64,000 nucleotides of DNA from positions 744,001 through 808,000 of the forward strand of contig JAYKXP010000006.1 in NCBI GenBank assembly GCA_037176845.1, read 5' to 3'. Made by a program: the position numbers and the translations under genes. Source of the stretch: Paramarasmius palmivorus. Taxonomy: Eukaryota > Basidiomycota > Agaricomycetes > Agaricales > Marasmiaceae. Shown one piece after another: positions 38,641-50,708 of the stretch. Under the pieces are notes generated by a model that saw nothing but the letters and a program-made list of their open reading frames with translations, made no database searches and had not been told where the DNA came from. How positions within the stretch are numbered: position 1 is the first letter of the stretch; each line of letters starts with the position of its first letter.

Positions 38641-40110
38641 TCAAGATCTCCACACCGAAGCCGGAACATTCGCTTCCTTCAACTGTGCTTTGATAGCATC
38701 CGCGAGAAGTCGATGGACCTGTTCTGTGGGATGACCAGTGTCTGGAAGTTTTGTCTGTCACTGTGAGATGAGAGAGCGGTGGGAAGCTTTACTTACTGTA
38801 CCAAAAGTAACCTGATGGATCCTCACAAGTACAGAACCTGATAATCATGCCTATTAGCAAAGATCCCAGTAGACCTGATGCATGTGCTACTTACCCAGTT
38901 ACATTGGTGAAACCAAAGGCGGCAGGATCATCCAACACCTCATTAAACCAGGCATTCGCATCAAAGGTCATGACGACGGCATCTAGGGTACCATTGAGTG
39001 CCTTTCGTAAAAAGGAGACACCTCATACCAGGATTTCTCGAGGCAAAGGCACGGGTATGATTAGCAAGCGCAACGTTGTATAATTTAATGTGCTCTTTCG
39101 CAAGTGCCGCTTCTGTCGCATTTCGGACCCTGCTTGGCGCGCGATCGCCTGGTGGCACATTAATGAAAAGATGGGTCTTGAGACCCGTCTCGTACGCTCG
39201 TTGCTTCAAAAAGGCGGTGAGTTTCAGGTTTCGGCTGAAAGGTACAACGAAGCACACCACTGCATTGAAGTATGAGATCATCTCTGTCTCCCAGAAGGCT
39301 GCAAAGTCGGTGATCTGGTGGAGGAGGTCAGCTTCCTCGGGCAAGTTGACGAAAATTATGTTGGGCATACCGATGAGTTGTGCATGGTGTCACCGGTATC
39401 ATTGATGCCGATCCACCAGAACGTCATTGTTTCGTTGGGAGGATGTGGGATGACATCCGACGCATATTGGATCCATTGATCAACTTGTTCGACAAGCTGA
39501 ATCGCAAAATCATGGTGCCGAGGAAGGCTGAGGAAGAGAGATGTATCAGTATCAGTAAGGGTCACGGTTGACTTTCGTTCTAAACGAGGCAACGTACATT
39601 GCTACATCAATATCTGCGCCGGCAAAAGCGAAATCCCATAGCTGGGTTTCACAGTTCGAGGGAAGTCCTTCGAAACAACCGGTCAAAAACTCCAGCTGTC
39701 GTCCATAGTCAGATAACGTTGACATGTATAAGGAATAGGTGTTGATACCCAATTAGAGCCTTCTGAGCTGGTCTGTGCGACGGTCAGCAAGAGATTAGCT
39801 CGAGTCGAAGGGGTGAAATGTACATTTTTAGGAACGATTTCGTTAGAGAGCAGTTCCTCGGGAGTGAATGAAGGGTCGAGGGCGTCTCCAATAAAACTAT
39901 AATAGGGCCTTAGTTGCGTACTAATAATGCGAAGAACTTGGCCACTTACCTGTAGTTCGGATAACCAGACACTCCCTGAACAAAAGTGTAGGAGTCACCA
40001 AAGGCATATACGTATTTTACGGAGTCCCAGCTGAATTCTGAGCCCTTTGCACAGACAACTGGCAGGAAAGACGGTAGGAGTATTGTGAAGGCACGTTTCA
40101 AAAGGTGCAT
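38641..40110 (-). CDS. secreted GDSL esterase, CE16-like
   Basis: This is a predicted extracellular carbohydrate esterase that removes acetyl groups from hemicellulose oligomers, as known for CE16. The N-terminus MHLLKRAFTILLPSFLPVVC is a signal peptide. Block I is YAFGDSYTFVQG, with the nucleophile Ser. Later blocks are LWDFAFAGADID, TFWWIGINDTGDTMHN (block III Gly/Asn), and the C-terminal TGHPTEQVHRLLADAI carrying the catalytic His. Several exons are needed: 40110 to about 39955, one around 39900-39770, and further ones to 38641. It ends convergent to the VAP gene. The 705-bp upstream region carries a 14-bp palindrome (40429-40442). The substrate was inferred from the family only. Confidence 0.87.
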
Positions 40111-40814
40111 GACGGTAACTCGAGTTTTGAGAATCCCTGGTGTTTTTTAAAGCCCTCCCCCTGGGATCAGATGATCCTCAAAATCCATGCATGCTTCGCC
40201 ACTCTAAGTATATATGATCACTCGAGGTCGCGGTACATTCAAGTCAACAAATGCGAGAAACCGCGTCCGTTACCGCAAAGGAGACTTTGTGCATCGTGGG
40301 GGCAATCCTACAACTGGAAAGAGAGATAATGGAGGAATTTGTGGTCGAGATAGGTTTGAGGTTATTACTGGAATCATTGTTGATCTGGTCATCGGGGACC
40401 ATATGATGAGGGTAGGAGACGAAGAGGACGGTCCGCGGACCGATGCTTACTTCTCTGCCATATAGATAGATAGATACTGACAACGGATTTTGCAAACAGA
40501 TTCAAGAGATCCAATTAATTGAGAAAAAGAGTGTATACACGAAGGAATGCCTACCCAAAAAGAATGTCTATGTGTAACGATTGTTTACTTTTAGAGGGAA
40601 CCCAATTTTATCAATATTAATCGTGGTGTAGGGTGTTAGTAACAAAATGCATCCAGCGGTAACTACTTGGTATGAATAAGATGCGTCTGTAAATGCAAAC
40701 GTGAAAGTCGTAAAAGTACATGTATGAAGACATCTCAGGCTTCTTCCACCTTATTATCCATCGGTATCTAAGTATCAGGCAAACCAAAAGAATAACAATA
40801 GATCATGAAGGTTC
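40111..40814. promoter_or_regulatory. promoter region of GDSL esterase / 3' end of ABC gene
   Basis: No gene is seen. TATATA-like sequence lies near 40206-40212, about 100 bp before the esterase ATG. The palindrome CGGTCCGCGGACCG occupies 40429-40442. A short ATAG/GATA run follows at 40463-40477. Confidence 0.5.
40429..40442. promoter_or_regulatory. 14-bp palindrome CGGTCCGCGGACCG
   Basis: A perfect 14-bp palindrome lies 319 bp upstream of the esterase start. It has the CGG-N8-CCG layout recognised by dimers of fungal Zn2Cys6 regulators. That it is bound is inference. Confidence 0.5.
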
Positions 40815-43800
40815 CTACTTCTTACTCAGTGCTTGTAACTGGACGAACTCGTAATAGTCTCCTCGTTTGCTGAGTAACTGGTCATGAGTGCCAGCTTCGC
40901 TGACGCGGCCTTCTTTGATGAAGTATCTGGAGATGTATCAGTAAAAGAACATCATGAGTCGGTGCCGGTGAACTCACATCCGGTCTGCGTTCTGGATTGT
41001 CGACAAACGATGTGCAATGGCGATGGTTGTTCGCCCTTTGGCAGCCTGATCAAGAGCAGCTTGGACGACCTTCTCCGAGTTAGAGTCGAGAGCTGAGGTG
41101 GCCTCGTCTAAAAGGAGCACTTTAGGGTTTCTAAGAAGTGCACGGGCAATAGCAATACGTTCTACAGCAAGAGCTAGTCAGAAAACAGACCACGAGGAAG
41201 AGACCCCGAATACTCACGTTTTTGGCCACCAGATAGCTGGGATCCTTTACCACCTACTTCCGTATCGAAACCATCCGGAAGCGAATTGATAAACTCGAGA
41301 ATGTTGGCATCTCTGCAAGCAGCTTCTAATTCTTTCTGGGTGACCTCGCTTTCCGGTTTGATTGCACCAAGCATGATGTTGAATCGAATAGTTCCAGCAT
41401 ACAGCGTAGGTTCCTGTGAGACAAGAGCAATAGCCTTGCGATACTCGGAAATGTTCAACTCGTTGATCGGTTCGCCGTCCAACTAGAGGACATAAGTCAA
41501 CACGATGATGACAGCTAGTGATGAAAGTACTCACGTAGATTTTGCCAGCCAGCGGATCATAGAAACGCTCGATCATTTGGATACTATAATGGGAAAGGTG
41601 AGGTCCAAGACGACCAGATAAATGGTATCAATGCTTACACTGTACTCTTGCCACAACCACTTTGACCAACCAGAGCGACATAGGTGCCGGGCTCAATCTG
41701 CAGAGAGAGATCACGGAGCACACGAACACCAGGTCTAGTCGGATACCTAAAGTGCACGTTCTCGAACCGGATGTGGCCACGGGTCTGAGAGGGCTCGACT
41801 TTCTTTCCTTCGGTGGACTCGGCGTCGATCTCTGGGATAGAGTCAAGGAGTTTGAGGATGGCAGTACCGGAACCCTTGGCAGATGAGATATCAGGTACGA
41901 AGGAGAATACGTTTCCAGCCTGAATTGCACCAAACGTAGTAGCCTATGCTGACGTCAGTACTCGACACTTGTTTCACCAGTGTATGTCTTACCATCAGTC
42001 CGACGAAGAACCTGAAGGTGCTTATCTCCAAGGTGGAGACGAGGCGAGCACCGTACCAGAAAACGAGTGCGATGACGAAGAAGACCATGGATTGCGACAA
42101 GGCGTATAGAGCATTACTCCACAACGCGGTCCTGTTTGACTTGCGCAAAGGCTCTTCAAGACTCTTGCTGTACAAATCGATGCAGTCATCCTCTCGAGTC
42201 AGTGAGGCAACAGTTCGAATAGAGCCAGCGGCCTCGCAGGCCAATTGAGCAGAGCCAGCGTGTGCCTTCTTGTTTTGTTGATCTTTGAGAACAACGACTC
42301 GCTAGTGTTCTGTCAGTGATGTTGTGTGTATGGATAAGAGGAAGACCTACGAGTCGAATATAACCAGTGCAAACCAAGAAGGGCGTGCAAGCCAGACCAA
42401 CCAACCCAAGTTTCCAAGCGAAGATCAAACCGAGGATGACACCACCGACGAGTGTGGCAACAGATTGCACGATACTAATCCGAACGGTAAGTTTCGAATA
42501 ACTTGCAGCCAGAAGCACCACTTACGCTCCGAGGGTGATACCTGCTAAACCATTAACTTTCTGGGGATTGTCGCTCAAGTCAGAGGTCAGGCTTCCGGTA
42601 CTGTGTTCGTCCTTGTCGAAGTACTCGACTAGAAGATATTGAGCATTAATCACGATCAAGACAAAGAACTTACTATCTTGTCTCAAAATGGCCTTGAAAC
42701 TGAGAGACCTGAGTTTTGCCGACAGGGTGGCAGCGGCGGCAGCGAAGGAGTAGTTCTGCAATCCTATAGCGCCAGTGGAGACAATGGCAATGATGAAGAA
42801 CCACAGAGCATTACGATCGCCCTCCCTGCGCAGAATCTGACGATCTTCGGTGGCAAAAGTATTGACGGCACGGGCTACGCCATAGATAAGAACAGAACGG
42901 CCAATAGAAAGTGAAAGAACTTACCATAGACAACACCGAATGCCGGGAAAACGCATCCAGTGAGGCAGGCAAATATGACACCAACCACATAGCGTCTCCA
43001 CTCGGACTTATTGATAATCCCCATACGCTTGAACAAGTAGAAGAGACTGTAATCGTCTTCCTCTGGCTTCTTCTCCTTCTGTTTCTGTTCCAGAATTTCA
43101 CTGGCCAATGAACGATTGGTGTTCTTACGACCTAGAGGAACTTCTTCCTTGACAAAATCGGCGACTTCGTCAGCTTTGGCATCCTCCTTTTCGTCCTCGG
43201 GGATATCGGTGACCTCGGCTGCTTCTCGCAACTTCTGAGATTGCACTAGCTTGTAATAGGCACCGTTCTCGTTGGCCAGAAGTTCTTCGTGTGTGCCCGA
43301 TTCGAGGACCAAGCCATCACCCATGACATAAATAACATCGGCATCTTTGATCGTGGAAAGCCGGTGAGCGATGGTGATAGTCGTTCGACCTGGGTAACAC
43401 GAAAGTCAGCATCAGATCAAAGTTTGCATTCGTTATCCGGGTAATCGGGCTGCTTACCTGTTGCTGCTTTGTCGAGAGCGTCTTGGACAACTCCTTCACT
43501 CTGAGTATCCAAAGCGCTAGTTGCCTCGTCGAGCAATAAAATCTTGGGGTCCGAGACGATGGCACGAGCAATTGCAATACGTTGCTTTTGGCCGCCAGAT
43601 AGCAAGAATCCTCTCTCACCGACCATGGTATCGTAGCCGTTGGGGAGTTTGGTGATGAATCCGTCTGCGTTAGCTTTGATACAGGCATCCTTGATTAAGG
43701 CAAACTTCTCCTCGTCACTGGCATTCTCGTGCTTGGTGTTGATAAGACCGTGTGCGACATTCTGCTTGATGGTAGTGGCGAATAAAGTAGGCTCCTGTGA

Positions 43801-45634
43801 AACCAAACCGATCTGGGAACGAAGCCACTTGAGGTTGAGGCTCTTGAGGTCACGTCCGTCGAGCTTGACCGATCCGGCGAGAGGGTCATAAAACCGTTCG
43901 ACGAGTGAAATGACCGTGGATTTTCCGGAACCTGAAGCACCAACGAGCGCAGCTGTCTTTCCGGCACGGAAGGTCAAAGAAAGATCCTTGACAACAATCA
44001 CTCCGGGACGAGAAGGATAGCTGAACTTGACATGGTCGAGTTCAATTTCACCCTCGACATGGTCGGGTTTCAAACCGTCGGGGTTAGCAGAATCGATATC
44101 GGGGACACGGTCAATAGTGGAGTACAATTTGGCAGCAGCTCCGCGGGCGTGGGTAATGGCTAGAAGAATGTGAGTACGGTGTCAGTGAGATTTGTCAGGT
44201 GGAGACACACCTTGCATTTCGGGTGCCAACATAGCCAAGGAGAAGGAACCAATGAGAATAGCCATGAAAACGTTGATGACGATACCAACATCAGCTGTAA
44301 CATACATAGTTAGAGTCTGCGTAATAGCGGATGTCATAGAAATGCTCACCATGGCCATCCAGAGTGAGAGTGATACCGAAAGAGAAAGCTAGGCGAAGTA
44401 TATTCAGTACATGTAAGAATAGCACGGGGGAAGGGCATACCCAAAGCGTACGAGGAATAGATGACGAAGAAGAAAATAGCAAGTCCGATACCATGCACAA
44501 CTGCTGCTTTGACGTCGACAATACGAGCGCGTTCAATGTGCGAGTCGTACATGGATGAAAGAATTCTCTGTGTTCCAAAGGCCTGAGCAGTCCGAATGGT
44601 AGAGATGACTTCCTCAGCCAGGTTACCACCCTCAGCAATAAACTTGAGCGATTCCCTGCATTGATGTTAGTGTAAGGATGTAGAGTTTCAGTAGATGCAC
44701 TTACTGCATATACTTGGACACGAATTTGTTCATGACCCCTCCAGCGATGGCGATACACGGCAGAATCGAGGACATTGCAAGAGCAAGACGCCATGATCGA
44801 ACATAGGCAATGATGAAACCAGCGACGAATGCCGCGAGGAAGTTGACCACGAGTGCGACCTTCTCTGAAATACCTTGCTGGACCAAGTCTAAACGAATAA
44901 GATTAGTATTATAACAATGTTTCACGAAGGTCACGTACGAGTGTCTGTTTGAATACGCGTTGCTACTTCACCAGCTCCCACTTTGTCAAAGAAAGCAATG
45001 TCTTGTCGAAGGACGGCCTTCAGGTAGTTTTCACGGACCCGCTTTGCGTTGACCTCGCCGGTATAGACCCAGAAATACATGTAGACGTACGTGCATAGGA
45101 AGATTCCACAACCTATCACAACGAGCCACATGGCCAAATTGGCAGCACTGTTACGGAAGTCGGTAGCAGCTGCTTCGAGTCCGTCTACTGCTGACGGAAC
45201 CTCCTTAATCTTTTCTAATAAGGCGGTGAAGTTCACGAATCCTTCTACGAGTTTACTGAACAAAACGGTCATGAGAGGCTAGAATATGTATTAGAATATC
45301 AAATGAAGTGAATATTCGACTCAAACGTACCTGCGCTGCACCGGCGGCAGCGGCAGCTACTAAACCAATAGCGTCCAATAAGAGTTCGAATTTGGTTGAG
45401 AATCTGATTAGCAAGTCAGTACTAGTCTGGCAGATCGCAACAGATTACACACCTAAAAAGCTGAACGAAAGAAGCTGGCTGAACTTCGTCCTTCTCCTTC
45501 TCATCCTTGTCTTCAGTCTTCGACACTTCGACTTTGACGGCCTTGTCATCGGCGTCTAACTTTTCCGACCAATTGTTGTTCTGGTCGGTGACGGTGCGCT
45601 TCTCGTCCGCAGAACTCGGTCGCGAGTCCGACAT
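40815..45634 (-). CDS. full-length ABCB transporter (MDR1/Ste6-like)
   Basis: This is a plasma-membrane exporter with two transmembrane domains and two ATPase domains (TMD1-NBD1-TMD2-NBD2), about 1,300 residues. The N-terminus is charged and cytosolic ([18 protein letters not shown]). NBD1 shows Walker [10 protein letters not shown], the Q-loop [11 protein letters not shown] and signature [15 protein letters not shown] with the Walker [12 protein letters not shown] (43,440-44,050). The linker is very acidic (near 43,200). NBD2 has its Walker A around 41,650, [11 protein letters not shown] and LSGGQK. The C-terminus is [16 protein letters not shown]. Many short introns are present, with both ATPase sites intact. 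In basidiomycetes such proteins export drugs or, for the Ste6 branch, lipopeptide pheromone; sequence alone does not decide between the two. Confidence 0.93.
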
Positions 45635-46805
45635 GGTGGAAGAGGAGAAAGAAGCGTTTAAGACCGCAACTAAGAAATGTTGTTGTTGATGGAGCAGTCC
45701 TAGGGAAACTCAAAAAGGAACCTCCTGATTTATAGGTGCTCGGCGTGGTCGTAAGGCCCGGTTTTAGTCATACGCTTTACGAACAACAGTGGTATAGCAG
45801 AATTTACCCACTCGTTGCCGCTCAGGAACGTACGTTACCACTTTTTTTCGTCTTCAACAAAGATCTGGAAATTTCTCCGTAGGCTCCAAACGACGAAAAC
45901 ACCTCCATGGTGCCCCGATGAGTAATTGCTTTCACGCTAGATTCACAGATATTTTTGTAGAGTAAACCTGCACTTTCTAAGTATGCGTGCTTCCATGCAT
46001 ACAGCTGTGGCGCCGATGTCAATCAAACACGTATGTGCGTAGGTACCTACGAACACTGGGGTCGAGTCAGGTTACGCATACGGCTCCGTTCTACACATAT
46101 GACTAGAATTGTGCGCTGGAAGTCAATTGCTCGAACTCCATATCGTAAGTCAAAGATGTGAGAGCACAGGAGCTGAACCAATCGGGAGGGATTTTAGGGT
46201 TGTTCGTTATCATAGTGATGGCTTCTACTGCAACCATGCGGAATTCAGGCCGTGAGGATCGCAGGAGATCGGTCTCTTGCCGTTGTCCACGCAGCGCTCA
46301 AGACGGCGAAAATCTGAGGCCATGACACAGGCAGTCTGCGGCCTTCTGCGGCACAGCGATCTGTCAATTTGAGAAGCTAATATAGCCACTTGGAAGCCGG
46401 CGGTCCAGGCGAATGGCCTCCTGCAGCCTCGGAAAAGACTGGAATCGTGGGCTTGAGCGCCCAAAGGCAGCGGGTTCGGAAACGCCTATCGAGTCATCGC
46501 CAAACTCCGCAAATTCCACGAAAGTAGGGTGATTGAATGTCGTTGTGCAAAGAGCCTTCATACATCGTCCATGCAAGATGGAAACAAGCATCTTCGGTGA
46601 ACCAGGGAAAGTGCAAGGGCACAATTTACTTTATGGAGATGCTGTCACCTGATTTCCAAGGAAAATAATTTGATGTTAACATGTTAAGCGCAAAAGCTAC
46701 CACCTCATCAAGTTACCATCCCCGTCGACCTCCACAGAATACGAAAGCAGGCTTTCAGTTCTGAGTACAGTCTAACCGTATCATTCTTTCTCTGCAGTCA
46801 CCATC
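45635..46805. other. intergenic, promoters of ABC transporter and ypk1
   Basis: About 1.2 kb lie between two divergent genes. Several short open frames (for example 46364-46624 on the minus strand) show no recognisable protein. A 6-bp inverted repeat GAAAGC-AG-GCTTTC lies at 46743-46756, about 50 bp before the kinase ATG. I see nothing else that can be supported. Confidence 0.45.
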
Positions 46806-48963
46806 ATGTCTTGGAAGCTTGGAAGGAGCAAAAAGTCTTCAGTGACCAATCTCCGTGCCGAGGACGCTGTGAATGGTCGTTCGACCACCCCAACTCCAGG
46901 CAATCCAGACGGAAAACCTCTGCCTCGCTCTGGTCTTTTGGCCATACGTGTCCTGTGGGCAGAAGGTCTCCAGCTTCCAGCGGGAGTCGCAATCCCTCCA
47001 GCTGTCCAGAATGCTCTGGCTTCCCAGCAAGCCAAGGTTGCTGCTTCGGTATCACCCTCAAGTGTCCAGCAGCAACGTCTCGCTCAGACGAAAGGAAAGA
47101 GGTGCGTCATACTTCGGCTTGTGCTAGCTCAAACATTACTCATATATTGTTACAGAGATAGCATCCAGCGGACACAGTGCTGGTGGTTGCCTTACATCGT
47201 CATGGAATACGAGGTCAACCAAGTTCTCATTACACCTCTCGGCGGAGAGCTCGAAAAACCTTTGTACATGTACCAGGCCCATTTGTGAGTCATGATCATC
47301 TTTTCATGGGAACAGCTTCTCTGACCACATCAAATCATCTATAGCGATGTCTCTCGCAATTCGGAAATCTCCCTTCAATGCTACCTGCGCGCCGACGAAC
47401 CGAAAAGAGGCGGTGATGGACTCGCTGATGACCTAGGCAATGACATTTTCCTGGGAGGCATCACTTTTGTACCCGATTTCGAGAACATGGGCATGCAAGA
47501 CCAGTGGTTTGACTTGCCGGGGGGAGGAAGGATCCAAATTGGTGTTTCATACCAACCGAGCTATGGTGGCTCTCTCACGATTGATGACTTCGAACTCATC
47601 ACTGTGATTGGAAAGGGTAGCTTCGGCAAGGTAAGCGGCAAGGACTAGTCCAGTCTGGAATAGGCTAAGCGTTTTATTTTAGGTCATGCAGGTTCGCAAG
47701 CGCGATACCCAACGTATCTACGCTTTGAAGACCATTCGAAAGACCCACATTGTCCAGCGAAACGAGATTACACATACCTTGGCCGAGCGATTAGTTCTTG
47801 CGCAAGTGAACAGCCCTTTCATTGTCCCGCTGAAGTTCAGCTTCCAATCTGAACAGAAGCTGTATCTGGTCCTGGCGTAAGGTTGTTTTGTTGGATGGAA
47901 ACTAGTGATACTGATCTGTATCATTTACTCAGTTTCGTGAACGGTGGAGAGTTGTTCCACCACCTTCAACGAGAGCAGCGTTTCAATGAGGAACGTGCTC
48001 GCTTCTACAGCGCTGAACTTCTCCTGGCTCTGGAGCATCTGCATGAATTGGATGTGGTTTACCGGTTTGTTTCCTTTTACTACGAGCGTATACGAGTGGC
48101 TCAATCTATTATAGGGACTTGAAACCTGAAAACATTCTCTTGGATTTCACGGGTCACATCGCACTATGCGATTTCGGATTGTGTAAACTGAACATGAAGG
48201 CAAACGACAAGACCAACACGTTCTGTGGTACGCCAGAGTACCTGGCCCCAGAAATATTGTGTGGTCAAGGGTACAGTAAGTTCAGAGTCTGTTGCGTGCA
48301 TGGTTTCTTTTTGCTTAGCGTTTTATTGCATTATAGACAAGACGATCGATTGGTGGACACTCGGTGTGTTGCTCTATGAGATGCTTTCTGGCCTACCTCC
48401 CTTCTACGACGGTAAGCTCCTTGGCTAATGTTTGACTACAGTCGATTCATTTCGCTCTCAGAGAACACCGAGTTGATGTACCAGAAGATTTTAAACGATC
48501 CTCTCGTCTTTGGTCCAGAAATCAGCCCCGAAGCTCAAAGCATTCTCACTGGCCTTCTCACTCGGGACCCTACTCGCAGACTTGGTGTCAACGGTGCCGA
48601 AGAGATCAGGAACCATCCATTCTTTGCCAACCACATTGATTTCAAGAAGCTCGCTCAGAAGAAGATACATCCTCCTTTCAAACCAAGCGTTGCTAGTCCG
48701 GTGGTACGTATTCCGCCTCATTGCACATTTCGCTTGTTCTGAGCCGCAACACCACGCGCAGGATGTGTCCAACTTTGATACTGTCTTTACAACCGAGGCA
48801 CCTGTCGACAGTTTCGTTGAGGGCTCTGAATTGAGTCAAACTGTGCAGGCTCAGTTCTCAGGTACGTTTCCAAGACATCCGTTGCTGCATGTGGTTTCCG
48901 TCCTCATGTACTTGCGCAGGCTTCTCGTACAACGGCACCAATATGCCCGTCAGCCCTGTTTAA
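46806..48963 (+). CDS. ypk1: AGC protein kinase Ypk1/Gad8 (SGK-like, TORC2 target)
   Basis: Ten exons (46806-47101, 47156-47284, 47345-47630, 47683-47876, 47933-48064, 48115-48275, 48337-48411, 48462-48703, 48762-48861, 48920-48963) join in frame to 552 residues. The kinase acts downstream of TORC2 and Pdk1 in membrane stress, sphingolipid and actin control. The N-terminal third holds a C2-like segment ([15 protein letters not shown]). The kinase domain starts near residue 210 with GKGSFGKV, then [28 protein letters not shown], and the activation loop [14 protein letters not shown] whose Thr is the Pdk1 site. The C-terminal tail has the hydrophobic motif FSGFSYNG. The kinase core matches Ypk1 better than Sch9 ([26 protein letters not shown]). 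Confidence 0.95.
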
Positions 48964-49445
48964 TATCCATGACCCTTCGACTAATTACTGTATAACATCC
49001 CGGTTGGTTGGCGACAAGCGACAATCCACCTCGGGTCAATCATTCCTTTTGCTTTGCTTTGCTGTCCCGGTCTACTCAACACCTATTGCTCTGATACTTA
49101 TCCCCATTAGCTTATACCATCCTGTAATTATAGTCATCGGTTTCCACCACGTTCGTTCTCCATCTTCGCTATACCATATTCCCCTTGTTTAAACTTCTGG
49201 AATAATCTTTTCTGGTCGTCTTTCGTTTACATACATTGATCTTTTCGAGTATATATATCACCCTGTCTGGCTCTGCTTCGCTGCATACATTAGCATCTAT
49301 CTACTCGTGGAATACAAGTATTGGAGATATTTATGATCCTAGAGATCAACTAGCAATTAATACTATATTCCAAACCGTTTCTGAGTATACATCGAGTGCG
49401 TCTCTTAGTCAGCCCAAGTCCCTTTCCAAGACACCATCACCACTC
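48964..49445. other. intergenic, ypk1 3' UTR and G-patch gene promoter
   Basis: No gene is seen. The reading frame of the G-patch protein stays open upstream to 49236, but that part codes for low-complexity Ser/Thr/Ile sequence and looks like leader. Confidence 0.5.
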
Positions 49446-50579
49446 ATGGCCACGACAGCCTACACAATCTATTCTCATTATGACCCCGAACAGCGGAAAG
49501 AGCTGGAGTTTGAGACCGGTCAAATAGAGCGGCCGGACACAGATACAGCGGATTCAGAATGGGAGGCAGAGGCAACAACTGCGTTTAAGAGGAAACTTGC
49601 TCCACCTCCACGGTTCGTGCCAGCAACTTTCCAATTCGACGACTGGGCTGTCGCAGGATCGAGCACATCCAAGGCAGAACCAGACTCATCTCCCCCTCAG
49701 AACGATGTTGCGAATTGGTACAGGTCGTTGACCAAGGATATGAACAAGACTGTGGCATCCGTTCCAAATACCGTAGCTTCAACCCCCACACCGTCTAGAA
49801 CACCATCTACTTCCTCACTTCCTACGGCGAAGATCCCTCGATCGACGAGGAACGATTGGTTCATCCGGAATGCTCTTCAGTCGGATAATGCAGACCGTCC
49901 CTCGTCGGCACCACCGTCAACACTCGCCGACATTCTTGCTCGAGATCCGCCGCCTCGAGCATCGGAAGAACAATTTCATCCCCCTGTCTTTCTTGCAATT
50001 GGGCCATCAAATAAAGGTTATGCCATGCTGGAGAACAGCGGCTGGACGGAAGGAGAAGCATTAGGTCCTGATGTCATTCGACAAGCAAGACCCAAGAAGA
50101 GGAGATGTGGACCAGATAGAAATGTGAAGAAGGAAGTTATAGAAGTTGACCTGGGAGATGAAGATGTGAAGGAGATGCGGCAGGTGATTGACCTCACGCA
50201 GTCGGACGATGAAAGTGCCAGCAATAGCGACGGTTCATACGAAGTATCCGAGGAGGACGATTCTGAAGAGATGCATATACCAATCTCTCAGCCCTCATCC
50301 ACTGCGGACCCTATGCGCAAGGCTCTAATCACGCCGATACCGACGGTTCTCAAATCCGATCGTTTGGGCATTGGATTGAAGGCAAAAACTGTGGGACCGT
50401 ACAAGGCGTCGATGAAGCGGGTAACTCACAATAGTGCCGCATTGGCTGAACATCTCCAGCGCGCTGAAGAGACCAGGAGGCGAAAGAAGGAACATGGTCG
50501 TGGCCATAGAGCGTTTGCGAGGAAGTACAAAGAGGAGCAGAGACGAAGAGATGATATGCTGGCGTATATGAATTCGTGA
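49446..50579 (+). CDS. G-patch domain protein
   Basis: A single open frame of 377 residues without introns, unusual in this window. The N-terminus (MATTAYTIYSHYDPEQRKEL) is followed by a disordered Ser/Pro region with many T-P-S. A G-patch-like module is split in two: GYAMLENSGWTEGEALGPD (about 200) and KSDRLGIGLKAK (about 305), with an acidic insert (VIDLTQSDDES ... VSEEDDSEE) between them. The end is a highly basic helix (RRRKKEHGRGHRAFARKYKEE-like). G-patch proteins typically activate DEAH-box RNA helicases in splicing or ribosome assembly; the partner here is unknown. A split G-patch of this kind resembles GPANK1-like proteins. Upstream in-frame ATG codons exist, but 49446 gives the most protein-like start. 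Confidence 0.75.
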   Translation: MATTAYTIYSHYDPEQRKELEFETGQIERPDTDTADSEWEAEATTAFKRKLAPPPRFVPATFQFDDWAVAGSSTSKAEPDSSPPQNDVANWYRSLTKDMNKTVASVPNTVASTPTPSRTPSTSSLPTAKIPRSTRNDWFIRNALQSDNADRPSSAPPSTLADILARDPPPRASEEQFHPPVFLAIGPSNKGYAMLENSGWTEGEALGPDVIRQARPKKRRCGPDRNVKKEVIEVDLGDEDVKEMRQVIDLTQSDDESASNSDGSYEVSEEDDSEEMHIPISQPSSTADPMRKALITPIPTVLKSDRLGIGLKAKTVGPYKASMKRVTHNSAALAEHLQRAEETRRRKKEHGRGHRAFARKYKEEQRRRDDMLAYMNS

Positions 50580-50708
50580 CATGTGTTAACATTGAATGCA
50601 GTGGGTGCTAGTGATACATTTGAGACAAAGTTCCAGACTGAATAAAGTATAAACAATAAAAAGTTTGTGCAGGGGTAAGAAGAGAATGCAAAATAAATAT
50701 CAAAGTCG

